From: Rhynchonema sp. JSB1_4
Lineage: Eukaryota; Nematoda; Chromadorea; Monhysterida; Xyalidae
Direction: 5' to 3'
Assembly (NCBI GenBank): GCA_030248065.1
Contig: JASAMV010002104.1
Span: 57,820 to 121,819, forward strand
Length of the DNA stretch: 64,000 nucleotides
Part shown: one piece after another, positions 62,149-64,000 of the stretch
Layout of the letters: each line of letters starts with the position of its first letter
Numbering within the stretch: the stretch's first letter is position 1
Program-made: the position numbers and the translations under genes
The notes under the pieces: generated by a model
What the model saw: only the letters and a program-made list of their open reading frames with translations
Databases searched by the model: none
What the model was told of the DNA's origin: nothing

Positions 62149-63236
62149 AATCAGCGGTTATATGTGTTTTTAATCGTTGTTACGTTAAACATATGTTAAT
62201 TACAATTGGTTAAATGTTTTTCAGCTCAAAAAAAGCCATAATGGACGCTCAGACACACACAACAATGCATTAGTGCACGCTACGTAGTTGCCTGATTCAT
62301 AAAGCGCACAATGTATTACCCACAACACACAGCCAGCCAGCCAGCGCACACACACAGGCAGGCAGCAAGCACAACAGGCAAGGCAGCAATGCACGCGTAG
62401 TTACATATGTAGTAAAGTTTGTGAAGGTAAAGTGGCGAAGCAGTTATGTCCGAACGGTTCAACGCGCATCACTGGAGACGAAAGGTCGCGGGTTCAAACA
62501 TTCACGCGCGCAGCGAACTTCGTTGTATTTTACTAACTTTTAATGAATTCTGGGTTACATTTTTCAATTTTTTTCGTGTTTTTATTTGAGATTAATGATT
62601 AAGTACAGGTGCGGTTCGCAGTTTATGCGCTGTGATGTCATTAATGATAAAATACCCACAAGATATCAACTTCTTAATTAAAATTGCTGTTGCTCTCTAA
62701 CATTCGAAGCTTTTTTCGCATTTATAATTTGACTTTCGTGAGAAAGTTAAATAGTAGTTTTTACGTAACATTGAATCCAAAATCAGATGCGGCGGCCAAC
62801 ACTAAAGCAATCTGGACTGGAGACTGATGTTTGACACTTATTTCATTGCTGAAGCTGGAGGGACACAGGGCCTGGAAGTTCATTGCACAGCTTTGCTTGG
62901 TGCTAAACCAACAAGTGCCATTCTCTGAGACGATGCGCAATCAGTGCGCTATAAATGATGGTACCTAGGGTGTCAAATACATACCTGGGGGTAAATTAAA
63001 AAAAATAAATAACTTGACAGGTTACCATGTTCCTCAAAAGCATAGACATGCGCGTGAGGGGGGCGCACTGCATTGGTTTTGCTTCAGTGGTGGGTGAAGA
63101 CGCAGACACAAGCGTGTCTCCATTGTTAGAACTCCATAGTGAAGTCGAAACACAAAATTGGCCTTATGTCACGATAACCACCGATTCATATATCCTGCCA
63201 AAAAGTACAGCATCCTTAAACCGGGCCTGCCGTTAT
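62149..63236. other. Region without recognised gene
   Basis: CA-rich simple sequence lies near 62260-62400. A degenerate tRNA-Ser-like stretch occurs at 62440-62515 (B-box GGGTTCAAAC, unpaired stems). Nothing else is supported. Confidence 0.4.
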
Positions 63237-63849
63237 TGGGTGATATTTTCGAAACGGTGTAAAGGTCAGTTGGGTGTAAAGGTCGGTGGAAAGCTCGGTG
63301 TGAGAAAGTTCAGTGTAAGCTCGGCGTAAGCCTGAAACATTGCACGCTGAGCAAGCAGCAGACGCGCGTTTCTAAACGAAAGGTCTACTTTGACACTTTG
63401 CTGTGCAAGCGTAAATCGTTTGTCTGCAATGTGGTTCATTTAAGCTGGTTGCACAAGCGTTTCTAAACGATATTTATAAATTTCGTGACCTTTTATGGAG
63501 CCGTTTTGATTTCGTGCTGCGATCAGTTAGTGACGTCAAAATTTTTGGCACCGCCGTCAATGAATGTTCAATTTCTCAACAGTCTTGCGGCGAAATGTTA
63601 GGTAACTTACAAATATTCCTTTAAAACGTCTGTGCAACCAGCTTAAATGAACCAGATTGCAAACAAACGCTTTACGTTTGCACAGCAAACCATCAAAGTT
63701 GACCTTCCGTTTAGAAACGCGCGTCTGCTGCTTGCTAAGCGTGCAATGTTTCAAGCTTACACCGAGCTTACACTGAACTTTCTCACACCGAGCTTTCCAC
63801 CGACCTTTACACCCAACTGACCTTTACACCATTTCGAAAATATCACCCA
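63237..63849. repeat. Fold-back element with about 235-bp arms
   Basis: The left arm 63237-about 63470 and right arm about 63612-63849 are inverted copies with small differences. They begin TGGGTGATATTTTCGAAA and contain GGTGTAAAGGTC and GCGCGTTTCTAAACG. No clear target duplication was found. Confidence 0.8.
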
Positions 63850-64000
63850 TTGTTTTTTGGGTTTTGGACCTCGGTTTTTTATATTAATCGCTAATTGGCA
63901 CTGGGATGAAGAACATTAACCTTCAAGAACTTCACCAAACTGACGTTTATCCACCGAAATCGATCCACCAACATGGCCGCACGGGAGCAAACTATCCCAA

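Noticed and set aside
62440..62515. Possible tRNA-Ser gene
   Set aside because: B-box-like GGGTTCAAAC and a D-arm-like stretch are present, but acceptor and T stems do not pair. Kept only as a degenerate tRNA-like remark.

Overview
The window is animal nuclear DNA and most probably comes from a nematode. Its genes have short exons with GT-AG introns and TTTCAG-type acceptors. Interstitial (TTAGGC)n sequence, the nematode telomere repeat, lies at 14.1-14.3 kb. The right end carries three tandem receptors that resemble the nematode serpentine chemoreceptors of the srg class. Introns run from about 45 bp to several kb and are full of small transposons, so this does not look like a compact Caenorhabditis-type genome. 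I cannot name the species.

Layout. 1-5.2 kb: nothing recognised. 5.19-17.96 kb (-): a DEAD-box RNA helicase of the DDX5/DDX17 (p68/p72) family, reconstructed in 15 exons to 594 aa. Its 6.8 kb first intron is a nest of transposons. 21.28-27.47 kb (+): the Ro60 RNA-binding protein (TROVE plus vWA), 15 exons, 626 aa. 28.34-32.85 kb (+): the anaphase-promoting-complex TPR subunit CDC23/APC8, 14 exons, 560 aa. 33.32-35.74 kb (+): PQBP1, a WW-domain splicing factor, 8 exons, 288 aa. 36.24-37.49 kb (-): the last three exons of an unidentified gene. 39.49-41.29 and 44.13-46.01 kb (-): two paralogous type I membrane proteins with a PLAT-like ectodomain. They flank an intronless pair of overlapping ORFs on the + strand (about 42.1-44.0 kb). 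46.19-47.48 kb (-): two exons resembling the C-terminal region of a mitochondrial-type glycerol-3-phosphate acyltransferase. 49.39-53.64 kb: a 4.26 kb palindromic element with very long inverted repeats around one zinc-finger gene. 55.05-61.19 kb (+): three tandem 328-aa 7TM receptors with identical exon lengths (390/89/199/309 nt). 61.2-64 kb: repeats.

The housekeeping genes (helicase, Ro60, APC8, PQBP1) share no single pathway. Three of them act on RNA or on RNA-protein complexes. The exon models rest on splice-site and phase reasoning by eye; each complete model keeps frame throughout and ends on a stop.

The most unusual material is mobile. Many small hAT-like elements sit in the introns of the helicase and Ro60 genes. 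Eight have 8-bp target-site duplications that can be read directly, including one nested inside another, and a ninth (22991-23338) has a less certain one. Several share one scaffold but carry different short tags, each repeated three to five times and changed together in every position of a copy. The second highlight is the 49.4-53.6 kb palindrome. It begins AG, ends CT, has a 6-bp duplication and interrupts a recognisable older repeat. This resembles the termini of Polinton/Maverick elements, but only one small ORF is present.
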